From an uncultured Bacteroidales bacterium (lineage in GTDB: Bacteria > Bacteroidota > Bacteroidia > Bacteroidales > UBA932): DNA of 64,000 bases. The DNA is taken from contig CAMVMG010000001.1 of assembly GCA_947168525.1 (NCBI GenBank), positions 62,001 to 126,000 of the forward strand, given 5' to 3'. Both the position numbers and the translations under genes were made by a program. Shown here piece after piece: positions 27,942-37,653 of this stretch. Below the pieces are notes generated by a model, which made no database searches, was not told the origin of the DNA, and saw nothing but the letters and a program-made list of their open reading frames with translations. Within the stretch, counting starts at the first letter, position 1; each line of letters begins with the position of its first letter.

Positions 27942-30743
27942 TTAGAACAAAGTGGGTTCCCAGTCGGAGAAATCCACCGCCCCGTTATCGTCCGTGTCCT
28001 GACCGTCCTGGGCAGACTGCTCCCGGGACTTGAGCAGGGCCGACGACTGGCCGGTCTGCTCGATCGGCATTCCGGTATCGGAGCCGGGTACGTCTTCTTC
28101 CAGGAACTCCTCGTCAATTTCCACATCCATCGGTTCGGGTTCCCCGGCCGGTTCTTCGTCGTCTTCCGGCTTGTGGATCGGCTCGCCGAACTCGACGGAT
28201 TTGAGGTCGTACGGGGAGCATTTCTTGCCCTTGGCCGTAAGTCCCTTTTTAGCGATGAATTCCTCTGCATCAAGGGTCTCCGGCTCCCGGTGCTCGAACT
28301 TGCCGCCAAAGGTCATCAGCACCTGCGGATGCAGGTCGGAGGAGATGTCCACCAGCCTGGATCCCCGGGTGTCGGAGATGAAGTGCAGGGGCGTGTTGTT
28401 GCTTTCAGTGAAAGAGAAACGCTTCACATAGAAGGCTTTGGCAGCATTGTCCCAATACAGGACCGTATAGGTGCGGGAAGGGTCGAACTTTTCTATCCGC
28501 ACGACGTCGCCCTGGTACTTGTTCACCAGGTCGTAGGTGGTGGTGTAGAAAGAGCCGTCGGCAAAGATGGCCAGGACGCGGTCCTGCCCGGAGAACTTGC
28601 CCAGGTGGAGCCCCCGGCCGTCTTCGTTCAGGCGCTGGATGTCGGGGTCATACCAGATGTCTTTCCCTTCCAGGGTGGTGACGCCCTTGGATTTGAGCTG
28701 GATGCGGGCGATGGGGTTCTTGGTTACCAGATTGCCGCGTGAAGCCTTTCCCTTGATAGCCAGGGAGGCGAAATCCCATTCCAACTGTGATTTCTTGAGC
28801 CCTTTCTTGGGGCGCAGGCTGATCCGCACCGTCTCTGCCTCTCCGTTGTGGTTCACGCTGAACCAGAGAATCTTGGAGCCTTCCGCCCCGGTGGTGATGT
28901 CGTAATCCTTGTCCCTGGTGATGGAGGTGATGGCAAAGCGCTTGGCGTAATGGGCCGGGCCTTTGCCCTCGCGGTAGATGACATTGTATATGGTGCGCTC
29001 GTCGCCCCGGTTGAAGACTCCGGCATAGATGAGGTCTTTCCCGAAGAAAGCTTTGTCGCTCACCTTGGTAACCCGGTATTTACCATCCCTGCCGATAACG
29101 ATGATCTCGCTCAGGTCCGAGCATTCGCTGACAAATTCGCCGCCGTCGTCCCGCTTGAGACCGATGCCCACGAAGCCCTCTGCCAGGTTGGCATAGAGCT
29201 TGGCATTGTTGGAGACTACCTTGGTTACTGTGATGTTCTCCAGGGAGGAGATTTCCGTGAGTCGGGGCCAGGCTTTCCCGTATTTTTTCTTCAGGGACTG
29301 GAACCAGTCGATGGTGACATCCGTCATGCGGGAGAGCTTGTCCTGGATGTCTTTCATCTGGTCCTCGATGGCGTAAATCTTCTCGTCCAGGGCCTTGGTG
29401 TCGAACTTGGAAATCTTGCGCACCGGTTTTTCCACCAGCCGCAGGATGTCTTCCATGGTGATGGGCCGATGCAGCAGGTCCTGGTACTGAAGCATCTGGT
29501 TCAGGACGTCCTGGAGCTGTTCCTCCCAGCTGAGCTGGTTCTGTTCCAGGACTTTGTAGATGCGGTTTTCGAAGAAGATGCGTTCCAGGGAAGAGTAATG
29601 CCAGTCGTCTTCCAGTTCTCCCAGTTTTACCTTTAGTTCCGCTTCCAGGATGTCTCGGGTGTGCCAGGTGTCATATTCCAGGATTTCGTTCACGGTAAGG
29701 AATACCGGCTTGTTTTCCCGGATCACGCAGGCGTTGGGCGCAATCTTGGTCTCGCATTCGGTGAAGGCGTACAGGGCGTCGATCGTCTTGTCCGGAGAGA
29801 CATCGGCGGGAAGATGGATCACAATATCCACCTTGTCAGTGGTCATGTCTTCGATCTTCTTGATATTGATCTTCTTCTTGTCCTTTGCCTTAAGGATACT
29901 GTCGATGATAGCGTGGGAGGTTTTTCCGTAGGGAATCTCCGTGATGGTGATGGTGGATTTGTCCACCTTGTTGATTCGGGCGCGCACCTTCACCATGCCG
30001 CCGCGCTTGCCCTGGTTGTACTTGGAGCAGTCGGCGATGCCTCCAGTGGGGAAGTCCGGAAGCAGGGTGTAGGGCTGAGAGCGGAGGATGGCGACGGAGG
30101 CGTCGATGAGTTCGTTGAAGTTATGGGGAAGGATCTTGGAGGAAAGACCGGCGGCGATGCCCTCTGTGCCCTGGGCCAGCAGCAGCGGGAAGCGGACGGG
30201 CAGTTCCGTGGGCTCCTGGTTGCGGCCGTCGTAGGAGGTCATCCAGGGGGTGACTTTGGGGTCGAAGACCACCTCTTTGGCAAATTTGGAAAGCCGGGCT
30301 TCGATGTATCTGGGTGCGGCGTTGGAATCTCCGGTGAGGATGTTTCCCCAGTTTCCCTGACAGTCGATGAGGAGGCCCTTCTGGCCCAGCGTGACCAGAG
30401 CGCCCAGGATGGAGGCGTCTCCGTGGGGATGGTACTGCATGGCCTGGCCCACGATGTTGGCCACCTTGGTGTAGCGGCCGTCGTCCATGGTGAACATGGT
30501 ATGCAGCACGCGGCGCTGTACGGGCTTGAATCCGTCTACGATATGCGGAACGGCGCGGTCCAGGATGGTATAGGACGCATAGTCCAGGTACCAGTCCTTG
30601 AACATGCCGGAGAGCTTGTACTTTCGGCTGTCGCTGCCCAGCAGGCGGTCGAATTTCCCGGACGCAACGGCGTCCTCGCCCAGTTCTTCTTCCGGTTCCT
30701 CCTCGGGAGCCTGCTTCTCAATATCGTCCCAATCTTCTGCCAT
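27942..30743 (-). CDS. parC: DNA topoisomerase IV subunit A
   Basis: Type IIA topoisomerase cleavage subunit. The 933 residues carry the winged-helix and tower region, with VDGFKPVQRRVL and the active-site tyrosine Tyr146 in NAAPRYIEAR. It resembles the ParC group of Bacteroidota more than GyrA, and has no clear GyrA-box in the C-terminal beta-pinwheel region. The last ~75 residues are strongly acidic and low complexity (DDEEPAGEPEP, DVEIDEEFLEED) and end VDFSDWEPTLF, with an acidic N-terminus too (PEEEPEEEL). The era-parC gap holds palindrome E1. Confidence 0.9.
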   Translation of the reverse strand: MAEDWDDIEKQAPEEEPEEELGEDAVASGKFDRLLGSDSRKYKLSGMFKDWYLDYASYTILDRAVPHIVDGFKPVQRRVLHTMFTMDDGRYTKVANIVGQAMQYHPHGDASILGALVTLGQKGLLIDCQGNWGNILTGDSNAAPRYIEARLSKFAKEVVFDPKVTPWMTSYDGRNQEPTELPVRFPLLLAQGTEGIAAGLSSKILPHNFNELIDASVAILRSQPYTLLPDFPTGGIADCSKYNQGKRGGMVKVRARINKVDKSTITITEIPYGKTSHAIIDSILKAKDKKKINIKKIEDMTTDKVDIVIHLPADVSPDKTIDALYAFTECETKIAPNACVIRENKPVFLTVNEILEYDTWHTRDILEAELKVKLGELEDDWHYSSLERIFFENRIYKVLEQNQLSWEEQLQDVLNQMLQYQDLLHRPITMEDILRLVEKPVRKISKFDTKALDEKIYAIEDQMKDIQDKLSRMTDVTIDWFQSLKKKYGKAWPRLTEISSLENITVTKVVSNNAKLYANLAEGFVGIGLKRDDGGEFVSECSDLSEIIVIGRDGKYRVTKVSDKAFFGKDLIYAGVFNRGDERTIYNVIYREGKGPAHYAKRFAITSITRDKDYDITTGAEGSKILWFSVNHNGEAETVRISLRPKKGLKKSQLEWDFASLAIKGKASRGNLVTKNPIARIQLKSKGVTTLEGKDIWYDPDIQRLNEDGRGLHLGKFSGQDRVLAIFADGSFYTTTYDLVNKYQGDVVRIEKFDPSRTYTVLYWDNAAKAFYVKRFSFTESNNTPLHFISDTRGSRLVDISSDLHPQVLMTFGGKFEHREPETLDAEEFIAKKGLTAKGKKCSPYDLKSVEFGEPIHKPEDDEEPAGEPEPMDVEIDEEFLEEDVPGSDTGMPIEQTGQSSALLKSREQSAQDGQDTDDNGAVDFSDWEPTLF

Positions 30744-30757
30744 AGTTTATTGATTTC

Positions 30758-30828
30758 TGAGCGGTGAGTGTTCCTTCCCGGAGACATCGGCATTTTCTTT
30801 GTCCCCGGGAAGGGACACTCGCCGCTCA
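30758..30828 (-). repeat. E-type palindromic element E1 in the era-parC gap
   Basis: The 24-base left arm (30758-30781) and right arm (30805-30828) pair completely if two G-U pairs are allowed; arms begin TGAGCGG and end CCGCTCA. An inner GACA/TGTC closes the apex TCGGCATTTTCTT. The element fills nearly the whole 89-base gap and lacks a T-tract. Confidence 0.8.
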
Positions 30829-30832
30829 TATG

Positions 30833-31714
30833 CTAAAATTCGTATCCGAAGCGGCGGAGTTCCTTGCGGTTCTCCCGCCAGTCGGGATCCACTTTGACAA
30901 ATGTACTCAAAAAAACTTTCTTTTGGAAGAAGTCTTCCATATCCAGTCGGGCCTCGGTGCCCACTTTTTTGAGCATTTTGCCGCCCTTGCCGATAATGAT
31001 TCCCTTCTGGGACTCGCGCATCACATAGATGACGGCGCTAATCTCATAGCGGTCTTCCCCTTCGTGGAAAGCCTCGATCTCTACCTGGCAACTGTAGGGG
31101 ATTTCCTCGCTGTAGTTGAGGAAAATCTTCTCCCGCAGGATCTCGGAGGCGAAAAAGCGCAGGTTCTTGTCGGTGAACTGCTCTTTGTCGAACCAGGCAG
31201 GGGCTTCCGGAAGACGGGATGAAACCGCTTCCAGGATGCTTTCCAGGTTGAACTTCTCCTGGGCCGACGCCGGGATGATCCGGGCCTTGGGCAGCTGCTG
31301 TGCCCACCACTCCATGAGCTCCACTACCTTCTCCTGGGAAGAGAGGTCTATCTTGTTGATGACCAGGATCACCGGGCATTCCACCTTCTGGAGCTTGGAG
31401 ATATATGCATCGTTTTTGTCCCCTTTCTCCACTGTGTCTGTCACGTACAGGATGATGTCGGCATCGCCGATGGCGGTGTCCACGAAGTTGAGCATGTTCT
31501 GCTGGAGTCGGTAGCTGGGCTTGAGGATGCCCGGGGTGTCGGAGTACACGATCTGGTAGTCTTCCCCGCTCACGATGCCCATAATCCGGTGCCGGGTAGT
31601 CTGCGCCTTGGCGGTGACGATGGAGAGTTTTTCACCCACCAGGGCATTCATGAGCGTGGATTTGCCCACGTTCGGATTGCCAATGATATTGACAAAACCA
31701 GCCCTGTGTGCCAT
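30833..31714 (-). CDS. era: GTPase Era
   Basis: Ras-like GTPase with a C-terminal KH domain that binds the 3' end of 16S rRNA during 30S assembly. The 293 residues show G1 GNPNVGKST (12-20), G3 DTPG, G4 NKID, G5 SAQ, and the KH core IIIGKGGKMLKKVG near the C-terminus. Its start overlaps the stop of the pseudouridine synthase gene by one base (TAATG). Palindrome E1 follows its stop. Confidence 0.95.
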   Translation of the reverse strand: MAHRAGFVNIIGNPNVGKSTLMNALVGEKLSIVTAKAQTTRHRIMGIVSGEDYQIVYSDTPGILKPSYRLQQNMLNFVDTAIGDADIILYVTDTVEKGDKNDAYISKLQKVECPVILVINKIDLSSQEKVVELMEWWAQQLPKARIIPASAQEKFNLESILEAVSSRLPEAPAWFDKEQFTDKNLRFFASEILREKIFLNYSEEIPYSCQVEIEAFHEGEDRYEISAVIYVMRESQKGIIIGKGGKMLKKVGTEARLDMEDFFQKKVFLSTFVKVDPDWRENRKELRRFGYEF

Positions 31715-32883
31715 TATACGTACGCCCCCATCTTAAGGATATTCACTTCGCCCTCGGTGAGGTAGCGCCAGTCGCTCTTCTTGAGGCCCTTCTTGGTGAG
31801 TCCGGCGAAATACACGCGGTCCAGGGCACGGACTTCATAGCCCAGCGACTCGAAGATGCGACGCACGATGCGGTTTTTCCCAGAATGGATTTCGATGCCC
31901 AGCTGACGGTGGTCGTGGGCGTCGATATACTCCAGTTCATCGGCGGCCACCATGCCGTCGTTCAGCTCCACGCCGTCCAGGATCTTGGCCTTGTCTTCCT
32001 CCGTGAGGGGAGCGTCCAGTACCACCTGGTAGATCTTTTTCTTATTGTAAGAGGGGTGGGTGAGGCGCTCGGCCATCTCTCCGTCGTTGGTGAACATGAG
32101 CACGCCGGTGGTGTTCTTGTCCAGGCGACCTACCGGGAATACGCGGGTGGGGCAGCCTTTCAGCAGGTCCATCACGGTTTTCTCCGCGTGGGGGTCGCTG
32201 GCCGTAGTGACATAGCCCTTGGGCTTGTTCATCACAATATAGACCTTCTCTTCCCCTTTGAGGCGCTGCCCGTTGAACCGGACGTCGTCCGTGAGCACAT
32301 TCACTTTGGAGCCCAGCTCCGTGACCACTTCTCCGTTCACGGTGACGACACCGCTCTGAATGAAGGTGTCGGCCTCCCTGCGGGAGCATACGCCGGAGTT
32401 GGCGATGAACTTATTGAGGCGTACCACCTCCTGGATTTCGGTGGGGACAGAGTCGTTGTCGCCGTAGCGGCCGTTTATCTGGGGCTTGCGGCGGAGCATG
32501 GCACTCATGCCTTCGTCGGCCTGATTGCGCTTGGGAGCGGACTTGCCGATAGAGGGTTTCCCGTAGCCGCTGCGGCTGCCGGTGCCCTTGGCGCCGTAAC
32601 TCTTATGGTATCCGCCTTCCGGACGCCGTCCTCCTTCCTTGCGGAAACCACCCTCCTGGCGCTTGCCACCCTCTGCGGGGCGTCCGTCACCGGAGAAGCG
32701 ATGCGGCTTGTACCCGCCCTCGGAGCGACGCTCCCCGTATGCGGGGCGGCTCTCGTGATAGCGTCGGGCCGGCCTGTCTTCGGAGTCGAAGCTGCGGCTG
32801 GTTGAATAATCTACTTTTTCTGCATGGCCTTCTGCAGGCCTTCTGGCGATACGTTTTCTCGTACCTTTTTTATTGTCTTCCAT
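31714..32883 (-). CDS. RsuA/RluB-family pseudouridine synthase with basic low-complexity N-terminus
   Basis: Catalytic region with the S4 RNA-binding domain (LNKFIANSGVCSRREADTFI; VTVNGEVV) and the catalytic Asp in VGRLDKNTTGVLMFTNDGEM. It modifies uridines in rRNA, most likely 23S rRNA if RluB-like. The first ~150 residues are unlike short family members: Arg/Gly/Lys/Glu-rich with repeated RRPEGG-, ERRSEGG- and GKRQEGG-type units, likely disordered and RNA-binding. It is translationally coupled to era. RluB, RluE and RluF cannot be separated with certainty. Confidence 0.88.
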   Translation of the reverse strand: MEDNKKGTRKRIARRPAEGHAEKVDYSTSRSFDSEDRPARRYHESRPAYGERRSEGGYKPHRFSGDGRPAEGGKRQEGGFRKEGGRRPEGGYHKSYGAKGTGSRSGYGKPSIGKSAPKRNQADEGMSAMLRRKPQINGRYGDNDSVPTEIQEVVRLNKFIANSGVCSRREADTFIQSGVVTVNGEVVTELGSKVNVLTDDVRFNGQRLKGEEKVYIVMNKPKGYVTTASDPHAEKTVMDLLKGCPTRVFPVGRLDKNTTGVLMFTNDGEMAERLTHPSYNKKKIYQVVLDAPLTEEDKAKILDGVELNDGMVAADELEYIDAHDHRQLGIEIHSGKNRIVRRIFESLGYEVRALDRVYFAGLTKKGLKKSDWRYLTEGEVNILKMGAYV

Positions 32884-32935
32884 AAAAACTTGACCCTCAC
32901 GGGCTTATTAAGAATTATACATGCGACTCGCGTCG

Positions 32936-33724
32936 TTATTTTAGCTTGAAAATGTAAGTGATGGTTCCCAGTTGTACGGCCGGGGCGTCTGCCTTCTGGT
33001 TGAAATGGGCCTTGAGAGCGGCGTTGCGGGCGGCGTTCCACAGGTTTTTGTCTGTAACGGTAGTGCCCTCCACGCCGGGGATGGCGTCGGTCACTTCGCC
33101 GTACTGGTTCACTTTGATCTGCACCACCACGCGGCCTTCCGACTGGGCCGAATAGGACGGCTTGGGCAGGGTACCCAGCACTGTGCGCCCTTGCAGATGG
33201 GCGTTGGCGCTGCCTTCCGTCTTGCCCGTCTGGGCGTTGCCGTCAGGCTGTCCGGCCTTGAAACCCTCCGATGCCTCGGCGGCGCTGTGCGGGGTGGTGG
33301 AATTGTTGTCCTGGTTGCTCATGCCCGGGAAAGAGGCGCGGGGATCCAGTTTTGGCTCTTCCTGTTTGGGCGTGGGCACTTCCACGTCTCCGTGCGGGTC
33401 TGGCTTGGTGGCCGGGGTGGTGTTGGGCCTGTCGCTCACGTGGGGAGATTCGGCCTGTTGCACCAGTTCCACGGGTTTTTCCACATCTACCTGCTGGGAC
33501 TGCGGTTCCCGGCCAGCCTTTGCAGGAATGGGCTTTTCGGGCACCAACTCTTCGTCGAACTCGATAACCAGGGAAGTCCGCTCCGGCGGGGGCGGATCCA
33601 GGTAGCTGAGCCCGCTGGTAAGGCAGATTACCAGAGCCAGGGCATGCACCACCAGCGTGACCACGATGCCGGTCACGTTCGCGTTTTTGTCCCGCTGCTC
33701 TCTGGTTCTCTGGTATGGCTGCAT
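32936..33724 (-). CDS. TonB-family energy transducer
   Basis: A 262-residue inner-membrane protein with one N-terminal helix (VTGIVVTLVVHALALVICL), a Pro/Glu-rich periplasmic spacer (PEKPIPAKAG, PTPKQEEPKLDP), and a C-terminal TonB-like domain (GRVVVQIKVNQYGEVTDAIPG ... ITYIFKLK). Together with exbD and exbB directly upstream it should drive outer-membrane transport with proton motive force. A TolA-like role is possible. It has a four-base gap from exbD. Confidence 0.85.
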   Translation of the reverse strand: MQPYQRTREQRDKNANVTGIVVTLVVHALALVICLTSGLSYLDPPPPERTSLVIEFDEELVPEKPIPAKAGREPQSQQVDVEKPVELVQQAESPHVSDRPNTTPATKPDPHGDVEVPTPKQEEPKLDPRASFPGMSNQDNNSTTPHSAAEASEGFKAGQPDGNAQTGKTEGSANAHLQGRTVLGTLPKPSYSAQSEGRVVVQIKVNQYGEVTDAIPGVEGTTVTDKNLWNAARNAALKAHFNQKADAPAVQLGTITYIFKLK

Positions 33725-33727
33725 GGT

Positions 33728-34138
33728 TTATTCGGGTTGGGTGGCCAGGATTACCTTGTAATGGTTCCGCTTGGCTATATTCATAATCTGTACCACTTCA
33801 CCCACGGGAACGCTCTCGTCCGAAAAAATGGAAAAGGTAGGGTCTTCTTCCTGCGACAGCAGGCCGATGAGCTCGTCTTCCACGGCCTCGTAGGAGAGGG
33901 GATCCTGGTCTCCGTTCACATGGTAGGTGTAGGTGTCGTTGCCCCAGTCTTTGATGCTTACGCTGACAGTGGCCTTGGCGTTCACCTGCCCGGTGCTTTT
34001 AGGAAGCAGGAGCTTGAGGGCGTTGGGGTTGATGAGCGTGGAAGTGACCAGGAAGAAGATCAGCAGCAGGAACACGATATCCGTCATGCTGGATACCGAG
34101 AACGACGAGTCCACCTTGGTGTTTCGCTTGAGTGCCAT
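33728..34138 (-). CDS. exbD: ExbD/TolR-family biopolymer transport protein
   Basis: A 136-residue protein with a short cytoplasmic N-terminus (MALKRNTKVDSSFSVSSMTD), one membrane helix with the conserved Asp (DIVFLLLIFFLVTSTLI), and a periplasmic domain with LPKSTGQ. Partner of ExbB in the proton channel. It lies 9 bases downstream of exbB and 3 bases before the TonB-like gene. Confidence 0.9.
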   Translation of the reverse strand: MALKRNTKVDSSFSVSSMTDIVFLLLIFFLVTSTLINPNALKLLLPKSTGQVNAKATVSVSIKDWGNDTYTYHVNGDQDPLSYEAVEDELIGLLSQEEDPTFSIFSDESVPVGEVVQIMNIAKRNHYKVILATQPE

Positions 34139-34147
34139 AAGCTTCTG

Positions 34148-34879
34148 CTATTCTTCGCCGGGTTCGTTGAGGACAATGTCGATGAACTCCAGGGAGGAGC
34201 TTTCCATCTTGTACACCAGGTTGGAGACCTTGGAGGTGAGCCAGTTGTACCCGAAGTAGGCGATGATGCCCACGATGAGACCGCCTACAGTGGTGAGCAT
34301 GGCGGTATAGATGCCGTCGCTGAGGAGGGTGATGTCAATGTTGTTGCCGGCCTTGGACATGTTGAAGAAGGCCTGCACCATACCCATCACGGTTCCCAGG
34401 AATCCGATCATGGGGGCGCCGCCGGCGATGGTGGCCAGGATGGGAAGTCCCTTTTCCAGACGGGCCACTTCCACGTTCCCGATATTCTCGATGGCGCTCT
34501 GGATGTCTGTCATGGGACGGCCCATGCGGTGGATGCCGGTCTCGATCATGCGGGCCACCGGGTTGTCGAACTTACGGCACAGGGTAACGGCGCTCTTGGT
34601 TTTACCGTCATTCATGTAGTCGCGGATGTCGTTCATGAAATTGGGGTCTATCTTGGAGGCATGGTCGATCATCCACCATTTCCGGCCGATGATATAGATA
34701 GCGAGGATACTCAGGGCTAGCAGGACCCACATCAGCGGGCCGCCCATGGTGAACATGGAGAAGAGGCTCTCGTTCATCTGGGTGGGCTGCTGGACAGCGG
34801 GAGAGGCGGTTTCCACGGCACCTGCGACCTCCTGGAGGGCGGCTCCCAGCGTGTCGGACTGAAGAAGAGGGAGAATCAT
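34148..34879 (-). CDS. exbB: ExbB/TolQ-family proton channel protein
   Basis: A 243-residue membrane protein with a first helix after a periplasmic N-terminus (GPLMWVLLALSILAIYIIG) and two more helices flanking the MotA/TolQ/ExbB signature (ILATIAGGAPMIGFLGTVMGMVQAF and LTTVGGLIVGIIAYFGYNW). First gene of exbB-exbD-tonB, which may continue into the pseudouridine synthase, era, parC and aroK. A TATATTTG box lies upstream. Confidence 0.92.
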   Translation of the reverse strand: MILPLLQSDTLGAALQEVAGAVETASPAVQQPTQMNESLFSMFTMGGPLMWVLLALSILAIYIIGRKWWMIDHASKIDPNFMNDIRDYMNDGKTKSAVTLCRKFDNPVARMIETGIHRMGRPMTDIQSAIENIGNVEVARLEKGLPILATIAGGAPMIGFLGTVMGMVQAFFNMSKAGNNIDITLLSDGIYTAMLTTVGGLIVGIIAYFGYNWLTSKVSNLVYKMESSSLEFIDIVLNEPGEE

Positions 34880-34916
34880 ATCTTTACTTTGTTTTTATTA
34901 TTATCGGTTCAATCTG

Positions 34917-34924
34917 CAAATATA
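34917..34924 (-). promoter_or_regulatory. -7 box for exbB operon
   Basis: Reads TATATTTG on the minus strand, in the 85-base gap behind truA, 37 bases before the exbB ATG at 34879. Confidence 0.5.
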
Positions 34925-34964
34925 CAAAAAAAGCGGCAATAACAACAAAGAACGGGCCTTGGTT

Positions 34965-35759
34965 TCAGTATAGTACCTTGTTCAGGAAGAGGGCGTGTCC
35001 GGGCACGGATTCGCCGGCGTCGCCGCGGGTGCCCCGGGCGACGAGCTCCGCAATCCATTCCGGGCGCTGTTTTCCCCGCCCCACTTCGATGAGCGAGCCC
35101 ACCGTGGCCCGTACCATATTCCTGAGGAAACGGTCGGCCGCAATCCGGAAGTACCAGTATGGAGCGACGGTTTCAGGCCCTGTGTCTTCCCCCGCCGGGC
35201 CCATCACCTGGACATGGGAGGGGACATAGGGTTGCCAGGAGGCTTCCATGATGGTGCAGACGGATGTTTTGTTGTCGCCGCCGGTTTTCTCGAAACAGGA
35301 GAAGTCATGTGTGCCCAGCAGGAACTGACAGGCCCGGTTCATGGCATCGAAATCTAGCTGCGGATAGCCGCATTGCCAGGACCAGGGGGCTACGAAAGGG
35401 TCTTTCTGCCTGTGGATGAAGTAGGTATATTCCCGCCGTTTTGCGCTGAAGCGCGCATGCATTTCTTCCGGCACAGGACAGACGGAATGGACGGCGATGC
35501 TGCGGGGGAGCATGGCATTTAATTTGTAGGTGAAATCCGATGCCTCGAAGGGAAGTTCTCCGTCAAGGTCGAAGTGGGCGATGTAGCCCGAAGCGTTGAC
35601 AGAAGTGTCTGTGCGGCCGGCTCCGGTAACCTGGACAGGCCGGCTGAGCAGGCGGGAAAGTGTGGCTTCCAGGCTTTCCTGGACAGAGGGGGCGTTGGGC
35701 TGGATTTGCCATCCGCAGAAGGCAGATCCGTCGTATGAGAGGCAAAGGAAATAACGCAT
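34965..35759 (-). CDS. truA: tRNA pseudouridine synthase A
   Basis: Modifies U38-U40 in the tRNA anticodon stem. From ATG 35759 (MRYFLCLSYDGSAFCGWQ) the protein is 264 residues, normal length. The catalytic Asp51 lies in GAGRTDTSVNA. The C-terminal RNA-binding part has FLRNMVRATVGSLIEVGRG. The longer reading from TTG 35774 is rejected because MRYFL...YDG...GWQ is the canonical N-terminus. Confidence 0.94.
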   Translation of the reverse strand: MRYFLCLSYDGSAFCGWQIQPNAPSVQESLEATLSRLLSRPVQVTGAGRTDTSVNASGYIAHFDLDGELPFEASDFTYKLNAMLPRSIAVHSVCPVPEEMHARFSAKRREYTYFIHRQKDPFVAPWSWQCGYPQLDFDAMNRACQFLLGTHDFSCFEKTGGDNKTSVCTIMEASWQPYVPSHVQVMGPAGEDTGPETVAPYWYFRIAADRFLRNMVRATVGSLIEVGRGKQRPEWIAELVARGTRGDAGESVPGHALFLNKVLY

Positions 35760-35762
35760 ATG

Positions 35763-35770
35763 CAAATGTA
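35763..35770 (-). promoter_or_regulatory. Possible -7 box before truA
   Basis: Reads TACATTTG on the minus strand, only three bases before the ATG at 35759, so it is either a leaderless promoter or chance. The divergent MoxR gene starts at 35780. Confidence 0.35.
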
Positions 35771-35779
35771 ACAATTTAT

Positions 35780-36771
<992 letters not shown>

Positions 36772-36772
<1 letters not shown>

Positions 36773-37653
36773 TGACAGCGGAAGAGTTAATAAAGAAGGT
36801 CCGGAAGATAGAGATCAAGACCAAGGCGCTGAGTCACCAGATTTTCGCCGGGGAGTACCATTCCGCCTTCAAGGGGCGGGGCATGGCCTTCAGCGAGGTG
36901 CGGGAGTATCAGTGGGGGGACGACGTACGCAACATGGACTGGAACGTGACCGCCCGCATGAATGCTCCCTATGTGAAAGTGTTCGAGGAAGAGCGGGAGC
37001 TTACCGTGGTGCTGCTGGTGGACATTTCCCGGTCCGGCCTGTTCGGCACGCAGGTGAAGACCAAGCGGGAGCAGATTGCGGAAATCGCCGCAACCCTGGC
37101 CTTCTCCGCCATCTTGAACAACGACAAAGTGGGCTGCATCCTTTTCAGCGATACGGTAGAAAAGTTCATTCCGCCGGGAAAGGGGCGCACTCATTTCCTG
37201 CACATTATCCGGGAAATCCTGGAATATGCACCCCAGCATGACGGAACGGACATTAGCGAAGCCTTGCGCTATCTGACCAACGCCATCAAGAAAAAGTGCA
37301 CCGCCTTTGTGCTCAGCGACATGCTGGACACCCGGGCCAATGGCACCCCGCGCTATGAAGAGGCCCTGAAAGTGGCTGTGAACCGGCACGATGTGTCGGT
37401 AATCCGCGTGAGTGACCCGCGTGAGAAATGCATTCCCAATGTGGGTCTGGTGCACGCTAAAGACGCGGAAACCGGAGCCTCCCGGTGGATTAATACCAGC
37501 TCACGCAGCGTCAGGGCCGCCTATGAAAACTGGTTCCGTACGGCCACCGGCGCAGCGGACCGCCTGCTACTCAAATATCAGGTAGACCATGTGGACGTGA
37601 GCACCAATGAAGATTACGTGCGCAGCCTCATGGCGTTATTCCACAGAAGATGA
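36772..37653 (+). CDS. DUF58 domain protein of the Bat operon
   Basis: A 293-residue cytosolic-type protein with the DUF58 core: GRGMAFSEVREYQWGDDVRNMDWNVTAR split by a central motif (residues about 35-65), then a VWA-like fold with LLVDISRSGLFG. Usually encoded between MoxR and the BatA/BatB proteins. Co-translational coupling is suggested by TAATG upstream and an ATGA overlap downstream. Exact role unknown. Confidence 0.9.
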
